From Agromyces sp. CF514 (GTDB lineage Bacteria; Actinomycetota; Actinomycetes; Actinomycetales; Microbacteriaceae): a stretch of 64,000 nt of DNA. The DNA lies in contig NZ_FOZD01000002.1 in assembly GCF_900113185.1 (NCBI RefSeq), positions 248,001 to 312,000 on the forward strand, in the 5' to 3' direction. Positions 51,965 through 61,998 of the stretch are shown here, piece by piece (the first letter of the stretch is position 1; each line of letters begins with the position of its first letter). The position numbers were made by a program, and so were the translations under genes. Below the pieces are notes generated by a model. It saw only the letters and a program-made list of their open reading frames with translations, was not told the DNA's origin and ran no database searches.

Positions 51965-54900
51965 ATGCCACGAAGCCAGAGACCATCCGCAGCCCGCCGT
52001 CGATCGATCGCCGCCGCCATCAGCGGCCTCGCGATCGGCCTCGCCGGAGTCGGGGCCGCCGCACTCCCGGCGGGCGCCGACCCGGCGGATCCCGGCGGTC
52101 CGCCGTCCGGCGCCTCGAGCGGGGCGCTCGGTTCGCACACCGTCACCCTCATCACGGGCGACCGCGTGACCGTGACCGAGGTCGCCGGCGGCGGGCACGC
52201 GGTCGAGATCGACCCCGTCGACCCGGGCGAGGCGTTCCAGACCGTCGAGGTCGCCGGCGAACTGCACGTGCTGCCGAAGTCGGCGATGCCGTTCGTCACG
52301 GCCGACGTCGTCGATGAAGACCTGTTCAACGTCTCCCGGCTCATCGAGTTCGGCTACGACGACGACTCGGTCGACGCGACCCCGGTGATCCTCGAGCTCG
52401 ACGACGCGCCGACGGCACGCGGCTTCTCGGCCCCCGTGCCCGGCGTCGACGTTGGTGAGCCGCTCGCGAGCATCGGCGGAGCCGCGGCGACCGCGACGCA
52501 CGCCGACGCCGAAGCGACGTGGGCTGCGCTGACGGATGCCGCGGCCTCCGACGCCCGTGCCTTCTCGGCCGCCGCGCCGGTGCGCCTCGGCGGGGGCATC
52601 GCGGCGATCCACCTCGACGGCAAGGTGCAGGCCACCCTCGACTCGAGCGTGCCGTACATCGGTGCGCCCGAAGCCTGGGCCGCCGGTTACACGGGCGACG
52701 GCGTCACCGTCGCCGTGCTCGACACCGGATACGACGACACGCACCCCGACCTCGCGGGCCGCGTGCTCGCCGAGTCGACGAGCTTCGTGCCCGACGAGTC
52801 CGTGGCCGACGACCCCAACGGACACGGCACGCACGTCGCATCGACGATCGCGGGCACCGGCGCGGCGAGCGGCGGCACCCACCGGGGCGTCGCCGACGGG
52901 GCGGACCTGCTGGTCGGCAAGGTCCTGAGCGCCGCCGGCGAGGGTCAGGACTCGTGGATCATCTCGGCCATGGAGTGGGCGGCCCAGCGCGCCGACATCG
53001 TCTCGATGAGCCTCGGCACCCAGTACGGCGACGACGGCACCGACCTCATGTCGCAGGCGCTGAACGAGATCTCGGCCGAGACCGACGCCCTGTTCATCGT
53101 CGCCGCGGGCAACTCGTCGTCGCCCGAGACGATCGGCTCGCCCGGCTCGGCCTCGAGCGCGCTCACGATCGGGTCCGTCGACGACCCCACCGGGGCGCTC
53201 TCGTGGTTCTCGAGCCAGGGGCCGCTCGTGCGCTCCGGCGCGCTGAAGCCCGATCTGGCCGGTCCCGGCAACGACGTGACGGCCGCGCGATCCGCCGACA
53301 GCCCCGGCGAGGGGTCGTACATCGGCATGAGCGGCACGTCGATGGCCACCCCGCACGTCGCGGGCGCCGCCGCGATCGTGAAGCAGCAGCATCCGGAGTA
53401 CACGGGTGCGCAGCTGCGTGCAGCGCTCACGAGCACCGCGACGGATGTCGGGCTCACGCCCTATCAGGTCGGCGCGGGCGTGGTCGACGTCGCAGCGGCG
53501 ATCACCGCCGACGTCGTGGCCTCAGGATCGGGCGACTTCGGCATGCTCTCGTGGGGCGAGGACCCGACGCCGGCCACCCGCTCCATCGAGTACGCCAACC
53601 GCGGCGACGCCGAGGTCGCGATCGACCTGACGGCGACCCTCGTCGACACGACGCCCGGCACGGGAGGCGGCATCGAGCCGATGCGCGCCGCCGAGGCATC
53701 CGACGTGCTCGCCATGGACGTCGACTCGCTCACGGTCCCTGCGGGCGAGACGCGCTCGGTCGTGCTGACCGCGGATCCCTCGAAGGTCCCGGCGGGCGTG
53801 CAGCTCTCCGGAGCGCTCACGGCGACCGTCGACGGAGAGTCGGTCGCCCGCACGCCGCTCGGCATCATCGCCGAAGCCGAGCGCTATGACCTCACCGTCA
53901 CGGCGACCGACTTCGACGGCGAACCGCTCGAGACCTCCGGCTGGATCTGGAACGCCGCGACCGGTTGGTACGCGCCGTTCGGCGTACCGGGGGAGACCAC
54001 CCTGCGCCTGCCCGCCGGACTCTACTCGGTCATGTCGTTCATGGACGTCGCCCGCGACGCGGACACCCAGGCCATCGCGCTGGTCGGCGACCCCGACGTC
54101 GTGCTCGACGGTGCGGCCACGGTCGCGTTCGACGCCCGCAAGGCGAAGCCCGTGACGGTCGACGTCGGCGAGCGTGGCCTCGAGTCCACGGTGCGCCGCA
54201 TGGACTACACGGTGGACGGTTTCAGCGGCAGCGCGCTCGCCCCGGTCTGGGTCGACGAGCTGTACGCGCAGCCGATGACCGCGCCCGAGGCGGAGAGCTT
54301 CGCGTTCACGACGCGTTGGCGCCTGCAGGAGCCGACCCTGTCGCTCACCGCGGGCCGGGAACAGCTCGACCTCATCGCGCAGGCGGGCTCGACGCTGCTC
54401 GACGGGCGCATCCGAGCCGGCGCGGTCGATGTCGGGTTCGGCAGCGCCGAGGAGTTCGCCGCGGTCGACGTGCGGGGCAAGGTCGCGGTCGTGACCCGTT
54501 CCGACACGGTTCCGGCGCCCGTGCGCTCGGCGAACGCGGTCGACGCGGGTGCAGCACTGCTGCTGACCGTCAACGACGGCGACGGCGAGTTGAGCGAGTG
54601 GGTCGGTTCCGACGACTACACCGCGAACACGCCGATCCCGGTGGCCTCGATCAGCGGCGTGCAGGGCCGCCGAGTGCTCGACGCGATCGCGAAGAAGCCG
54701 GTCAGCGTGACCGGCGCCGGCATCGTCGACGCCGACGAGATCTGGGACGTCGCCCGCTTCAGCGACGGCTCGGTGCCAGAGAAGCTCGCCTACCGGCCGA
54801 AGAAGCTCGCTCGCATCGACACGACCTACTTCGGCGACCCCGGCCTCGTCGGTGAGTACCGGTACGACTTCGTGCCGGGCACCGAGTACGGGTCCGGGTT

Positions 54901-55921
54901 CCCGATGCGCACCACGCGCGGGCTCGAGCGCACGGAGTGGGTGAGCACCGATCAGGTCGAGTGGTACCAGGACGCGACGGTCGTCGACGCGGGTTGGCAG
55001 GTGCGCGACATCCGCCGCGCCTACGAGCCGGGCCAGAAGGTCGAGACGGGCTACTTCGGCGCGATCGTGCGACCGTACGTCGGCCCGGGGTACTGGGCGC
55101 CGAACCGCACGGGCGACTACGCGCAGATCAACGTGCCGTCCTGGGCCGACGGGGCGAACGCCGAGCACACCGGGGCGTTCGACACCTACTCCGGAGCGGC
55201 CGATCGCGCGCAGGTCACCGAGGTCTACATCGACGGCGAGCTCGCCGCATCGTCGCCGTATCAGGGTGCGACCGTGTGGGACCTTCCCGACGGCGAGACG
55301 GAATGGCGCGTGGTGAACACCGCGACGCACGACGGCACGTACCTCGCGTCGTCGACGGCGACCACGACCGAATGGACCTTCCGTTCGACGGGAACCGCGA
55401 CCGACCCGAGTCGGCAACTGCTGCCCATGCTCCAGGCCTCCTACGACGTCGACCTCGACGCCGCGGGCAAGGTGGGTGCCGGGCGCAAGAAGGGCGCCTC
55501 GGTCGAGCTCGGGCTGGAGCTCGGGCACATCGCGGAGGCATCCGGCATCGCAGCCGTGAACGGCGCGACGCTCGAGATGCGGGTCGACGGCGGCGCCTGG
55601 AGCAAGGTCAGGCTCGAGAAGACCGCGTCCGACACCACCGTCGATGAGCCCTCGCAAGACGGCCCGCCCATGTTCTCCGAGGGGCGCGATGTCGTCACGG
55701 CGTACTCGGCGAAGCTGTCGGTGCCCGACGCCGGTGGCTGGGTCGACCTGCGCGTGACGGCGACGGATGCCGCGGGCTCGACCTTCAGCCAGGAGATCGA
55801 GCGGGCGTTCGAGGCCACGGCCGCGAAGGGCGGCGGTCACGGGCACGGCGGCGGACACGGCGGCGGTGGACACGGCGGGCCCGGGCGGCCCGGCGGCTCC
55901 GGGAGCGGCAACCAACCCTGA
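51965..55921 (+). CDS. Secreted S8 subtilisin-family serine protease
   Basis: 1318 residues. Signal peptide about 1-38, then a propeptide region. The catalytic triad is complete: Asp253 in VAVLDTGYDDTHPDL, His287 in NGHGTHVAST, Ser459 in GMSGTSMATPHVAG; the oxyanion Asn383 is in AAGNSS. After the catalytic domain come beta-rich modules and a protease-associated-type segment near 828-901 (VRGKVAVVTRSD ... ANTPIPVASISG). The last ~30 residues are a Gly/His tail (GGGHGHGGGHGGGGHGG) that could bind metal. Extracellular protein degradation; the substrate is unknown. A hairpin follows the stop codon. Confidence 0.92.
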   Translation: MPRSQRPSAARRRSIAAAISGLAIGLAGVGAAALPAGADPADPGGPPSGASSGALGSHTVTLITGDRVTVTEVAGGGHAVEIDPVDPGEAFQTVEVAGELHVLPKSAMPFVTADVVDEDLFNVSRLIEFGYDDDSVDATPVILELDDAPTARGFSAPVPGVDVGEPLASIGGAAATATHADAEATWAALTDAAASDARAFSAAAPVRLGGGIAAIHLDGKVQATLDSSVPYIGAPEAWAAGYTGDGVTVAVLDTGYDDTHPDLAGRVLAESTSFVPDESVADDPNGHGTHVASTIAGTGAASGGTHRGVADGADLLVGKVLSAAGEGQDSWIISAMEWAAQRADIVSMSLGTQYGDDGTDLMSQALNEISAETDALFIVAAGNSSSPETIGSPGSASSALTIGSVDDPTGALSWFSSQGPLVRSGALKPDLAGPGNDVTAARSADSPGEGSYIGMSGTSMATPHVAGAAAIVKQQHPEYTGAQLRAALTSTATDVGLTPYQVGAGVVDVAAAITADVVASGSGDFGMLSWGEDPTPATRSIEYANRGDAEVAIDLTATLVDTTPGTGGGIEPMRAAEASDVLAMDVDSLTVPAGETRSVVLTADPSKVPAGVQLSGALTATVDGESVARTPLGIIAEAERYDLTVTATDFDGEPLETSGWIWNAATGWYAPFGVPGETTLRLPAGLYSVMSFMDVARDADTQAIALVGDPDVVLDGAATVAFDARKAKPVTVDVGERGLESTVRRMDYTVDGFSGSALAPVWVDELYAQPMTAPEAESFAFTTRWRLQEPTLSLTAGREQLDLIAQAGSTLLDGRIRAGAVDVGFGSAEEFAAVDVRGKVAVVTRSDTVPAPVRSANAVDAGAALLLTVNDGDGELSEWVGSDDYTANTPIPVASISGVQGRRVLDAIAKKPVSVTGAGIVDADEIWDVARFSDGSVPEKLAYRPKKLARIDTTYFGDPGLVGEYRYDFVPGTEYGSGFPMRTTRGLERTEWVSTDQVEWYQDATVVDAGWQVRDIRRAYEPGQKVETGYFGAIVRPYVGPGYWAPNRTGDYAQINVPSWADGANAEHTGAFDTYSGAADRAQVTEVYIDGELAASSPYQGATVWDLPDGETEWRVVNTATHDGTYLASSTATTTEWTFRSTGTATDPSRQLLPMLQASYDVDLDAAGKVGAGRKKGASVELGLELGHIAEASGIAAVNGATLEMRVDGGAWSKVRLEKTASDTTVDEPSQDGPPMFSEGRDVVTAYSAKLSVPDAGGWVDLRVTATDAAGSTFSQEIERAFEATAAKGGGHGHGGGHGGGGHGGPGRPGGSGSGNQP

Positions 55922-55936
55922 TCCGACTCCCAGCAT

Positions 55937-55992
55937 GACGGATGCCGCGTCGCGACGAGCCTGCGAGACAGGCCTGCGATGCGGCATCCGTC
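55937..55992. terminator. Bidirectional terminator between the subtilase and MFS genes
   Basis: GACGGATGCCGCGTCGC (55937-55953) pairs with GCGATGCGGCATCCGTC (55976-55992), 17 positions with a single G-T pair. The loop contains a second small stem, GCCTG/CAGGC. It serves convergent genes. Confidence 0.75.
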
Positions 55993-56009
55993 GTCTCCGA
56001 ACCGGGAGG

Positions 56010-57425
56010 TCAGTCCAGCGGCAGGTCGTCGCCGGGCGAGTCGCCCGCCGCGGCGATGCCCTTGCGGGTGCGTCGGCTGCGCTTCGGGCGGGGCTCGTCG
56101 AGCCCGATGTGCACGCGCGTGCGTCGGCGCTCGATGACGATGAACGCCGAGCCGAGCACCCAGAGCGGCACCTGCGTGAGGAAGGCGACCCGGAACGCGT
56201 CGAGCGAGTACGTGGAGGGGGATCCCGCGCCCTGCAGGTCCATCGCGAGGCCGATGAAGAAGATCGCGAGCAGGGCCGCGAGGAACCCGCCCACGTTCAC
56301 GATGCCCGTCGCCGTGCTGAGCCGGTGCGCAGGGTTGAACGTGCGGGCGTGGTCGAAGCCGATCATCGAGGCGGGGCCGCCGGTGCTCATCGCGAACGCG
56401 AGCACGAACAGCAGCCAGAGCGGCGCCTGCCCCGGCCAGAAGATCACGACGAGCCACACGAACGCCTGCAGGCCGATGATGGGCAGCACCAGCATCCGTG
56501 ACCTGCGCTGGGGATGCCGGCTCGAGAGCGCACCGATCACCGGTCCGGAGGCCATGCCGAACACGACGTAGACGCTGAAGACGAGCGACGCCATCGGCGG
56601 CGTCAGGCCCTGCCCGACCGTGAGGAACGGGAAGCCCCAGAGCAGCATGAACGCGGTGCCCGAGAACGGCGTCGTGAAGTGCGACCAGAACGCGAGCCGG
56701 GTCGCGGGGTGCGCCCACGACTCCTTGAAGCCCTGGCGCAGGTCGACCGACGAGCGCACGATCTGGATCGCGCCCGTCTCGGTGTCGACCGAGACGTCCT
56801 CGGAGCGGTCGGGCGGCCGGTTGCGGATGACGGCGAAGGTCAGCACGGTGAACAGCACGCCGAGGCCCGCCAGGCTGCCGAAGGCGATCGACCAGCTCGT
56901 CGCGTGCAGCAGCGCTGCGAGCGGCACGATCGAGATGAGCTGCCCGGCCTGGCCGAGCAGGCCCGTCATCTGCACGAGGAACGGCGCCTGCCTCGGCGGG
57001 AACCAGACCGCGACCACGCGCAGCACGCTCGGGAAGATCGCCGCGTCGCCCGCGCCGAGCAGCACGCGGGCCACGAGGGCCGTGCCGACATCCGGCGCGA
57101 AGGCCATGACCAGCTGGCCCACAGCCATGGTCGCCATGCCCATCGTGATGATCGGGCGTGCGCCGAACCGGTCGAGGAGCAGCCCGACGGGCACCTGCAT
57201 CGTCGCGTAGACCGCGAGCTGCACGACCGCGAACAGCGACAGCACGGATGCGTCGGCGTCGAACCTGACGGCGGCGTCGACGCCGACGGCCGAGAGCGAC
57301 GTGCGGTTCGTGATCGAGACGATGTACGCGGCGACGCCGACGCCCCAGATCAGCCACAGCCGCCACGACGGGGTGTTGATGGCCGGAAGGGGAGTCGTCA
57401 CCGTTCCATCTTCGTCGCTCGGCAC
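56010..57425 (-). CDS. MFS transporter
   Basis: 471 residues with twelve predicted helices. The loop 2-3 motif is DRFGARPIITMGMATMAVG, and helix 1 carries WRLWLIWGVGVAAYIVSITNRTSL. A central loop of ~40 polar residues (RNRPPDRSEDVSVDTETGAIQIV) divides the two halves. It looks like the nitrate/organic-anion (ACS-like) subgroup, but the substrate is not determinable. The C-terminal tail is basic, then acidic. Confidence 0.82.
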   Translation of the reverse strand: MPSDEDGTVTTPLPAINTPSWRLWLIWGVGVAAYIVSITNRTSLSAVGVDAAVRFDADASVLSLFAVVQLAVYATMQVPVGLLLDRFGARPIITMGMATMAVGQLVMAFAPDVGTALVARVLLGAGDAAIFPSVLRVVAVWFPPRQAPFLVQMTGLLGQAGQLISIVPLAALLHATSWSIAFGSLAGLGVLFTVLTFAVIRNRPPDRSEDVSVDTETGAIQIVRSSVDLRQGFKESWAHPATRLAFWSHFTTPFSGTAFMLLWGFPFLTVGQGLTPPMASLVFSVYVVFGMASGPVIGALSSRHPQRRSRMLVLPIIGLQAFVWLVVIFWPGQAPLWLLFVLAFAMSTGGPASMIGFDHARTFNPAHRLSTATGIVNVGGFLAALLAIFFIGLAMDLQGAGSPSTYSLDAFRVAFLTQVPLWVLGSAFIVIERRRTRVHIGLDEPRPKRSRRTRKGIAAAGDSPGDDLPLD

Positions 57426-57494
57426 GCGGAGGGCGCAATCGGCGGGTGCGATCGACTGCGCGATCGGCGGCCGGGGTCCCGCTGGTGCGCCGAC

Positions 57495-57806
57495 TCAGGC
57501 TCCGGACGCGAGCCGTTCGACCGGGAAGAGCTCGGTGCGCACGACGACGCGATCTCGCTCGCCAGCGAGTGCGACCCGCTCGGGATCGACCAGGTAAGCG
57601 TCGAGTGCGGCCTGCGACGGGAAGCGGTACGACTGCACCTCGTGCGGGGTGCCGTGCTGCCCCGACCCGCGCAGTCGCTCGAGCACCTCGCCGCCGTGGG
57701 TCGCGAGCAGTGCGAGCACGCGATCCTCGTACGCGGTCATCTCGGTTTCGAGGCCCGGCTTCGCCCAGAGGAGGCAGCAGAGCAGCAGCGGTTCGTCTGC
57801 GGACAT
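57495..57806 (-). CDS. Small ABM/DUF1330-like dimeric alpha-beta barrel protein
   Basis: 103 residues from the ATG at 57806. LLLCCLLWAKPGLETEMTAYEDRVLALLATHGGEVLERLRG and VQSYRFPSQAALDAYLVDPERVALAGERDRVVVRTELFPV fit the dimeric ferredoxin-like fold of antibiotic-biosynthesis-monooxygenase/DUF1330 proteins. Catalytic residues are not identifiable. It lies between the MFS gene and the ABC exporter terminator. Confidence 0.65.
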   Translation of the reverse strand: MSADEPLLLCCLLWAKPGLETEMTAYEDRVLALLATHGGEVLERLRGSGQHGTPHEVQSYRFPSQAALDAYLVDPERVALAGERDRVVVRTELFPVERLASGA

Positions 57807-57876
57807 ACGCCGCAGCCTAGCGCCGGGTGCGTGCGCGATCGAGCGGTCCGTGCGGGGCCGCCGCCCGGGTGGAACG

Positions 57877-57922
57877 CGAGAGCCCGGGTGCGGCATCCGA
57901 AGATGTCGCACCCGGGCTCTCG
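57877..57922 (-). terminator. Terminator after the ABC exporter operon
   Basis: CGAGAGCCCGGGTGCG (57877-57892) and 57907-57922 form a perfect 16-bp stem with a 14-base loop. It is 20 bases past the stop of the leftward ABC gene. Confidence 0.8.
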
Positions 57923-57941
57923 GTGTCGGCGTGCTCCGGGA

Positions 57942-60026
57942 TCAGAGCTCGGGCTCGAGCGCTTCGGCGGCCGCCTCGACCCGCTCCTCGAGCGGGTTCG
58001 GGCCCTGCTCGGAGGCACCGCCGGCGAGGGCGGCAGCCTCGGCGTCGAGGTCGGCCGCGGCCTGCTCGAACTGCGAGTTGTACAGGCGCCAGTACGCACC
58101 CTCACGGGCGATCAGCTCGTCGTGACTGCCCTGCTCGACGATGTCGCCGTGCTCCATCACGAGGATGAGGTCGGCGTCGCGGATCGTCGAGAGGCGGTGC
58201 GCGATCACGAACGACGTGCGCCCCTCGCGGAGCGCCGCCATCGCGTGCTGCAGCAGCAGCTCGGTGCGGGTATCGACCGACGAGGTCGCCTCGTCGAGGA
58301 TCAGCACCGAGGGCTGGGCGACGAACGCGCGGGCGATCGTGATGAGCTGCTTCTCGCCGGCCGAGACGTTGGACGCCTCTTCGTCGAGCTTCGTGTCGTA
58401 CCCGTCGGGCAGGGAGTGCACGAACCGATCGACGTAGGTCGCGCGGGCGGCCTCGAGGATCTCGTCGTCGGTCGCCGACTCGCGGCCGTACCGGATGTTC
58501 TCGCGGATCGTGCCCGCGAACAGCCACGGGTCCTGCAGCACCATGCCGGTCTTCGCGCGCAGGTCGCGACGGCTGAGCTCGGCGACGTCTTGGCCGTTGA
58601 GCAGGATGCGCCCGCTGTCGAGCTCGTAGAACCGCATGATGAGGTTCACCAGCGTGGTCTTGCCCGCACCGGTCGGCCCGACGATCGCGACCGTCTGCCC
58701 GGGCTCGACCCGGAACGACAGATCGCGGATGAGCGGGTGCTCGGGGTTGTACGAGAACGAGACGTGGTCGAACTCGATGGTGCCGTCGCCGTCGGTCGGC
58801 TTCGGGGCGTCGGCCGCGTCGGGCTCCTGCTCGTCGGCGTCGAGCAGTTCGAAGACGCGCTCGGCCGACGCGGTGCCGGACTGCACGACCGCGGCCATGC
58901 CGCCCAGCTCGGAGAGCGGCTGCGTGAACTGCTGCGAGTACTGGATGAACGCCTGCACGTCGCCGAGACGCAGCTGGCCGCTCGCGACCATGAGCCCGCC
59001 GAGCACCGCGATGCCGACATAGGTCAGGTTTCCGATGAACATCATGCCCGGCATGATGATGCCCGAGAGGAACTGCGCCTTGAACGACGCCTGGTAGAGC
59101 TCCTCGTTCTCGGCCTTGAACTTCTCGTGGGCGTCCTGCTCGCGGCCGAAGACCTTGACGAGCGCGTGGCCCGAGAAGGACTCCTCGACGCGGGCGTTCA
59201 GCCGGCCGACCTTGCGCCACTGGATGCCGAAGGCTTTCTGCGACTTGGGCCCGATGACGCCGAAGATCACGCCCATGAGCGGCAGCGACACGAGCGCGAC
59301 GAGCGCGAGCTGCCACGAGATCGAGAACATCATGATGAGCACGCCCACGACGGTGAGCACGGCGGTGATGGCGCCGGACAGCGACTGCTGCATGGCCTGC
59401 GTGATGTTGTCGATGTCGTTGGTCACGCGCGAGATGAGCTCGCCGCGCTGCACCTTGTCGAAGTGGCTGAGCGGCAGGCGGTTGAGCTTGGCCTCGACGT
59501 CTTCGCGCAGGCGCCACATCGTGCGCACCATGATCACGTTGACGACGTATCCCTGCACCCAGGTGAGGAACGCCGAGAACACGTAGAGCATCAGCACCAG
59601 GATGAGGATCTGGCTGAGCTTGACGAAGTCGACGCCCTCGCCGGGCACGACGCCCGCGGTCTGCACGATGTTCGCGAGGTCGTCTTGGCCTGCGGCGCGC
59701 AACTGCTCGACGGCCTCCGCGGTGGTGGTGCCCGCGGGCAGCTGCGACCCGATGACGCCGGCGAACAGCACGTTCGTGGCCTCGCCGAGCACCTTCGGGG
59801 CGATGACGGCGAGCACGACGCCGGCCGCGCCGAGCATCGACACGAAGGTGAAGGCGACGGCGTGCGGCTTCAGCAGCCCGATGAGCCGCTTGAAGCTCTT
59901 GCCGAAGTTCGCAGCCTTGCCCGGTGCGACGCTGTCCCAGTCGCCGGAGTTCACCCGGGCCTGCTCGGCGAGCTCGAGCTCGTACTGCTCCTCTTCGGAG
60001 ATCGTGGTGTTGGGTTCGGTGGTCAT
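57942..60026 (-). CDS. Heterodimeric ABC exporter subunit B (TM288-like)
   Basis: 694 residues. A ~45-residue acidic N-terminus is followed by a six-helix exporter domain (VAFTFVSMLGAAGVVLAVIAPKVLGEA; LILVLMLYVFSAFLTWVQGYVVNV; ISRVTNDIDNITQAMQQS) and an ABC ATPase: Walker A GPTGAGKTT, signature NVSAGEKQ, Walker B LILDEATSSVD with the catalytic Glu intact, and H-loop IAHRLSTI. This is the consensus-site half of the heterodimer. It overlaps its partner by ATGA. Likely drug or lipid export. Confidence 0.92.
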   Translation of the reverse strand: MTTEPNTTISEEEQYELELAEQARVNSGDWDSVAPGKAANFGKSFKRLIGLLKPHAVAFTFVSMLGAAGVVLAVIAPKVLGEATNVLFAGVIGSQLPAGTTTAEAVEQLRAAGQDDLANIVQTAGVVPGEGVDFVKLSQILILVLMLYVFSAFLTWVQGYVVNVIMVRTMWRLREDVEAKLNRLPLSHFDKVQRGELISRVTNDIDNITQAMQQSLSGAITAVLTVVGVLIMMFSISWQLALVALVSLPLMGVIFGVIGPKSQKAFGIQWRKVGRLNARVEESFSGHALVKVFGREQDAHEKFKAENEELYQASFKAQFLSGIIMPGMMFIGNLTYVGIAVLGGLMVASGQLRLGDVQAFIQYSQQFTQPLSELGGMAAVVQSGTASAERVFELLDADEQEPDAADAPKPTDGDGTIEFDHVSFSYNPEHPLIRDLSFRVEPGQTVAIVGPTGAGKTTLVNLIMRFYELDSGRILLNGQDVAELSRRDLRAKTGMVLQDPWLFAGTIRENIRYGRESATDDEILEAARATYVDRFVHSLPDGYDTKLDEEASNVSAGEKQLITIARAFVAQPSVLILDEATSSVDTRTELLLQHAMAALREGRTSFVIAHRLSTIRDADLILVMEHGDIVEQGSHDELIAREGAYWRLYNSQFEQAAADLDAEAAALAGGASEQGPNPLEERVEAAAEALEPEL

Positions 60027-61756
60027 CGGGCTGCCTCCGCTCCGAGCTGGGATTCGACGATCTCTCGGTAGGTGTCGGAGGTCTCGAGCAACTGCTCGTG
60101 GGTTCCGACCCCGACCATCGCCCCGTCGTCGAGCACGACGATGCGGTCGGCGTCGGTGATCGTGGAGATGCGCTGGGCGACGACGATCTTCGTGACGTCG
60201 GGCAGTTCGCGCCACAGCGCGTGCCTGAGGTTGGCGTCGGTCGTCAGGTCGAGTGCCGAGAACGAGTCGTCGAACACGAGGATGTCGGGTCGGTGCACGA
60301 TCGCCCTGGCGATCGCGAGCCGCTGGCGCTGGCCGCCCGACACGTTGGTGCCGCCCTGCGCGATGCGCGCGTTCAGGCCGCCGTCCATCTCGGCGACGAA
60401 GTCCTTGCCCTGCGCGATCTGGAGAGCGTGCCAGAGCTCCTCGTCGGTGGCCTCCTCGCGACCGAACCGCAGGTTCGAGGCGACGGTGCCGGTGAAGAGG
60501 AACGGACGCTGCGGCACGAGGCCGATCGAGTTCCAGAGCACGTCGAGGTCGGCCCGCCGCACGTCGACGCCGCCGACGGCCACGGAGCCGCCGGTCGCGT
60601 CGAAGAGGCGGGGGATGAGCGAGACGAGGGTGGTCTTGCCCGCACCGGTCGATCCGACGATCGCGACGGTCTCGCCGGGCTCGGCCCGGAACGAGATGCC
60701 GTCGAGCACGGGGTGCTCGGCGCCGGGGTAGGTGAACGAGACATCCGCGAGCTCGACCGCGCCGGGCTCGGGCAGCACGTGCACCGGGTCGGCGGGGCGC
60801 TCGAGGGTCGACTCGCTGTCGAGCACCTCGGCGATGCGATCGGCCGAGACCGCGGCGCGCGGGATCATGATCGTCATGAAGCTCGCCATGAGCACGCCCG
60901 TGAGGATGAGCATGACGTACTGCATGAAGGCGAACAGCGTGCCGATCTCGACATCGCCGGCGTCGACGGCGAAGGCGCCGAACCAGACGACGCCCACGAT
61001 CGTGACGTTCAGCACGAGCATGAAGAGCGGGAAGAGCAGCACGAAGAGCGAGCCGACCTTGCGGCCGACCACCATGATGTCGGTGTTCGCGCCGCGGAAT
61101 CGCTCCTCTTCGATCGGCTCGCGCACGAACGCTCGCACGACGCGCACGCCCGTGAGCTGCTCGCGCATGATGAGGTTCACGTTGTCGAGCTTGTGCTGGT
61201 AGCTGCGGAAGAGCGGCACCATGCGGCTGATGATGAGCACCGCGATCACGAGCAGCGTCGGCACGGCCACCGCGATGATCCAGCCGAGGCCCACGTCCTG
61301 CTGGAGGGCGAACCAGATGCCGCCGATCGCGAGGATCGGGGCCGTGACGAGCATGGTGGCGCCCATCATGGCGAGCATCTGCACCTGCTGCACGTCGTTC
61401 GTGTTGCGCGTGATGAGCGAGCCGGGGCCGAACTTCGACACCTCTCGCTCGGAGAACGCGCTGACCTTCTCGAACACGTCGTTGCGGATGTCGCGGCCCG
61501 CCCGCATGGCGGCCTTCGCGGCGAAGTAGGTGGCGATGATCGATGCGGTGATCTGCCCGAGGGAGATCAGCAGCATGACGCCGCCGGTCGACCAGATGTA
61601 GGCGGTGTCGCCCTTGGCCACGCCGTTGTTGATGATGTCGGCGTTGAGGTCGGGCAGGTTGAAGGTCGCGATCGCGGAGAGGATCTGGAAGACCAGGACT
61701 CCTGCGAGCAACCAGCTGTATGGCTTCAGATATCGGACGAGCAGTTTTCCGAGCAT
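60023..61756 (-). CDS. Heterodimeric ABC exporter subunit A (TM287-like, degenerate site)
   Basis: 577 residues from the ATG at 61756, with GGAG six bases upstream. Six-helix exporter domain (YSWLLAGVLVFQILSAIATFNLPDLNADIINNGV; SLITRNTNDVQQVQM), then an ATPase with Walker A GSTGAGKTT, signature NVSGGQRQR and Walker B ILVFDDSFSALD, where Asp replaces the catalytic Glu, and QRISTITDA with Gln in place of the switch His. That degeneracy is the hallmark of the non-catalytic half in TM287/288-type exporters. Co-translated with subunit B. Confidence 0.92.
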   Translation of the reverse strand: MLGKLLVRYLKPYSWLLAGVLVFQILSAIATFNLPDLNADIINNGVAKGDTAYIWSTGGVMLLISLGQITASIIATYFAAKAAMRAGRDIRNDVFEKVSAFSEREVSKFGPGSLITRNTNDVQQVQMLAMMGATMLVTAPILAIGGIWFALQQDVGLGWIIAVAVPTLLVIAVLIISRMVPLFRSYQHKLDNVNLIMREQLTGVRVVRAFVREPIEEERFRGANTDIMVVGRKVGSLFVLLFPLFMLVLNVTIVGVVWFGAFAVDAGDVEIGTLFAFMQYVMLILTGVLMASFMTIMIPRAAVSADRIAEVLDSESTLERPADPVHVLPEPGAVELADVSFTYPGAEHPVLDGISFRAEPGETVAIVGSTGAGKTTLVSLIPRLFDATGGSVAVGGVDVRRADLDVLWNSIGLVPQRPFLFTGTVASNLRFGREEATDEELWHALQIAQGKDFVAEMDGGLNARIAQGGTNVSGGQRQRLAIARAIVHRPDILVFDDSFSALDLTTDANLRHALWRELPDVTKIVVAQRISTITDADRIVVLDDGAMVGVGTHEQLLETSDTYREIVESQLGAEAAR

Positions 61757-61998
61757 GATTCTCCGAGAGGAAGAGGTGAGCGGGTGGCGATGGCCCGCGT
61801 GCGCGCACTCCTGGTGCTGTTCGGGAGGGCGTCGCAATATTCTGCATCTTCCCAGGGACCGCCGACATCACCCGTGCGGCCGATATCGCTGCCAGCGCAA
61901 CCCATGCGTCTGCATGCCACGCCGCGACGGCATCCGTCGGCGAGCGGATGCCGCGGCTCGGGCCAGGTGCGCCGGCAACGCGCGGGCGTCGGTGCCGT

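Noticed and set aside
56514..60071. A 1185-residue plus-strand frame opposite the MFS and ABC exporter genes.
   Set aside because: It is antisense to genes with intact transporter motifs and has the charged, low-diversity composition of a GC-rich shadow.
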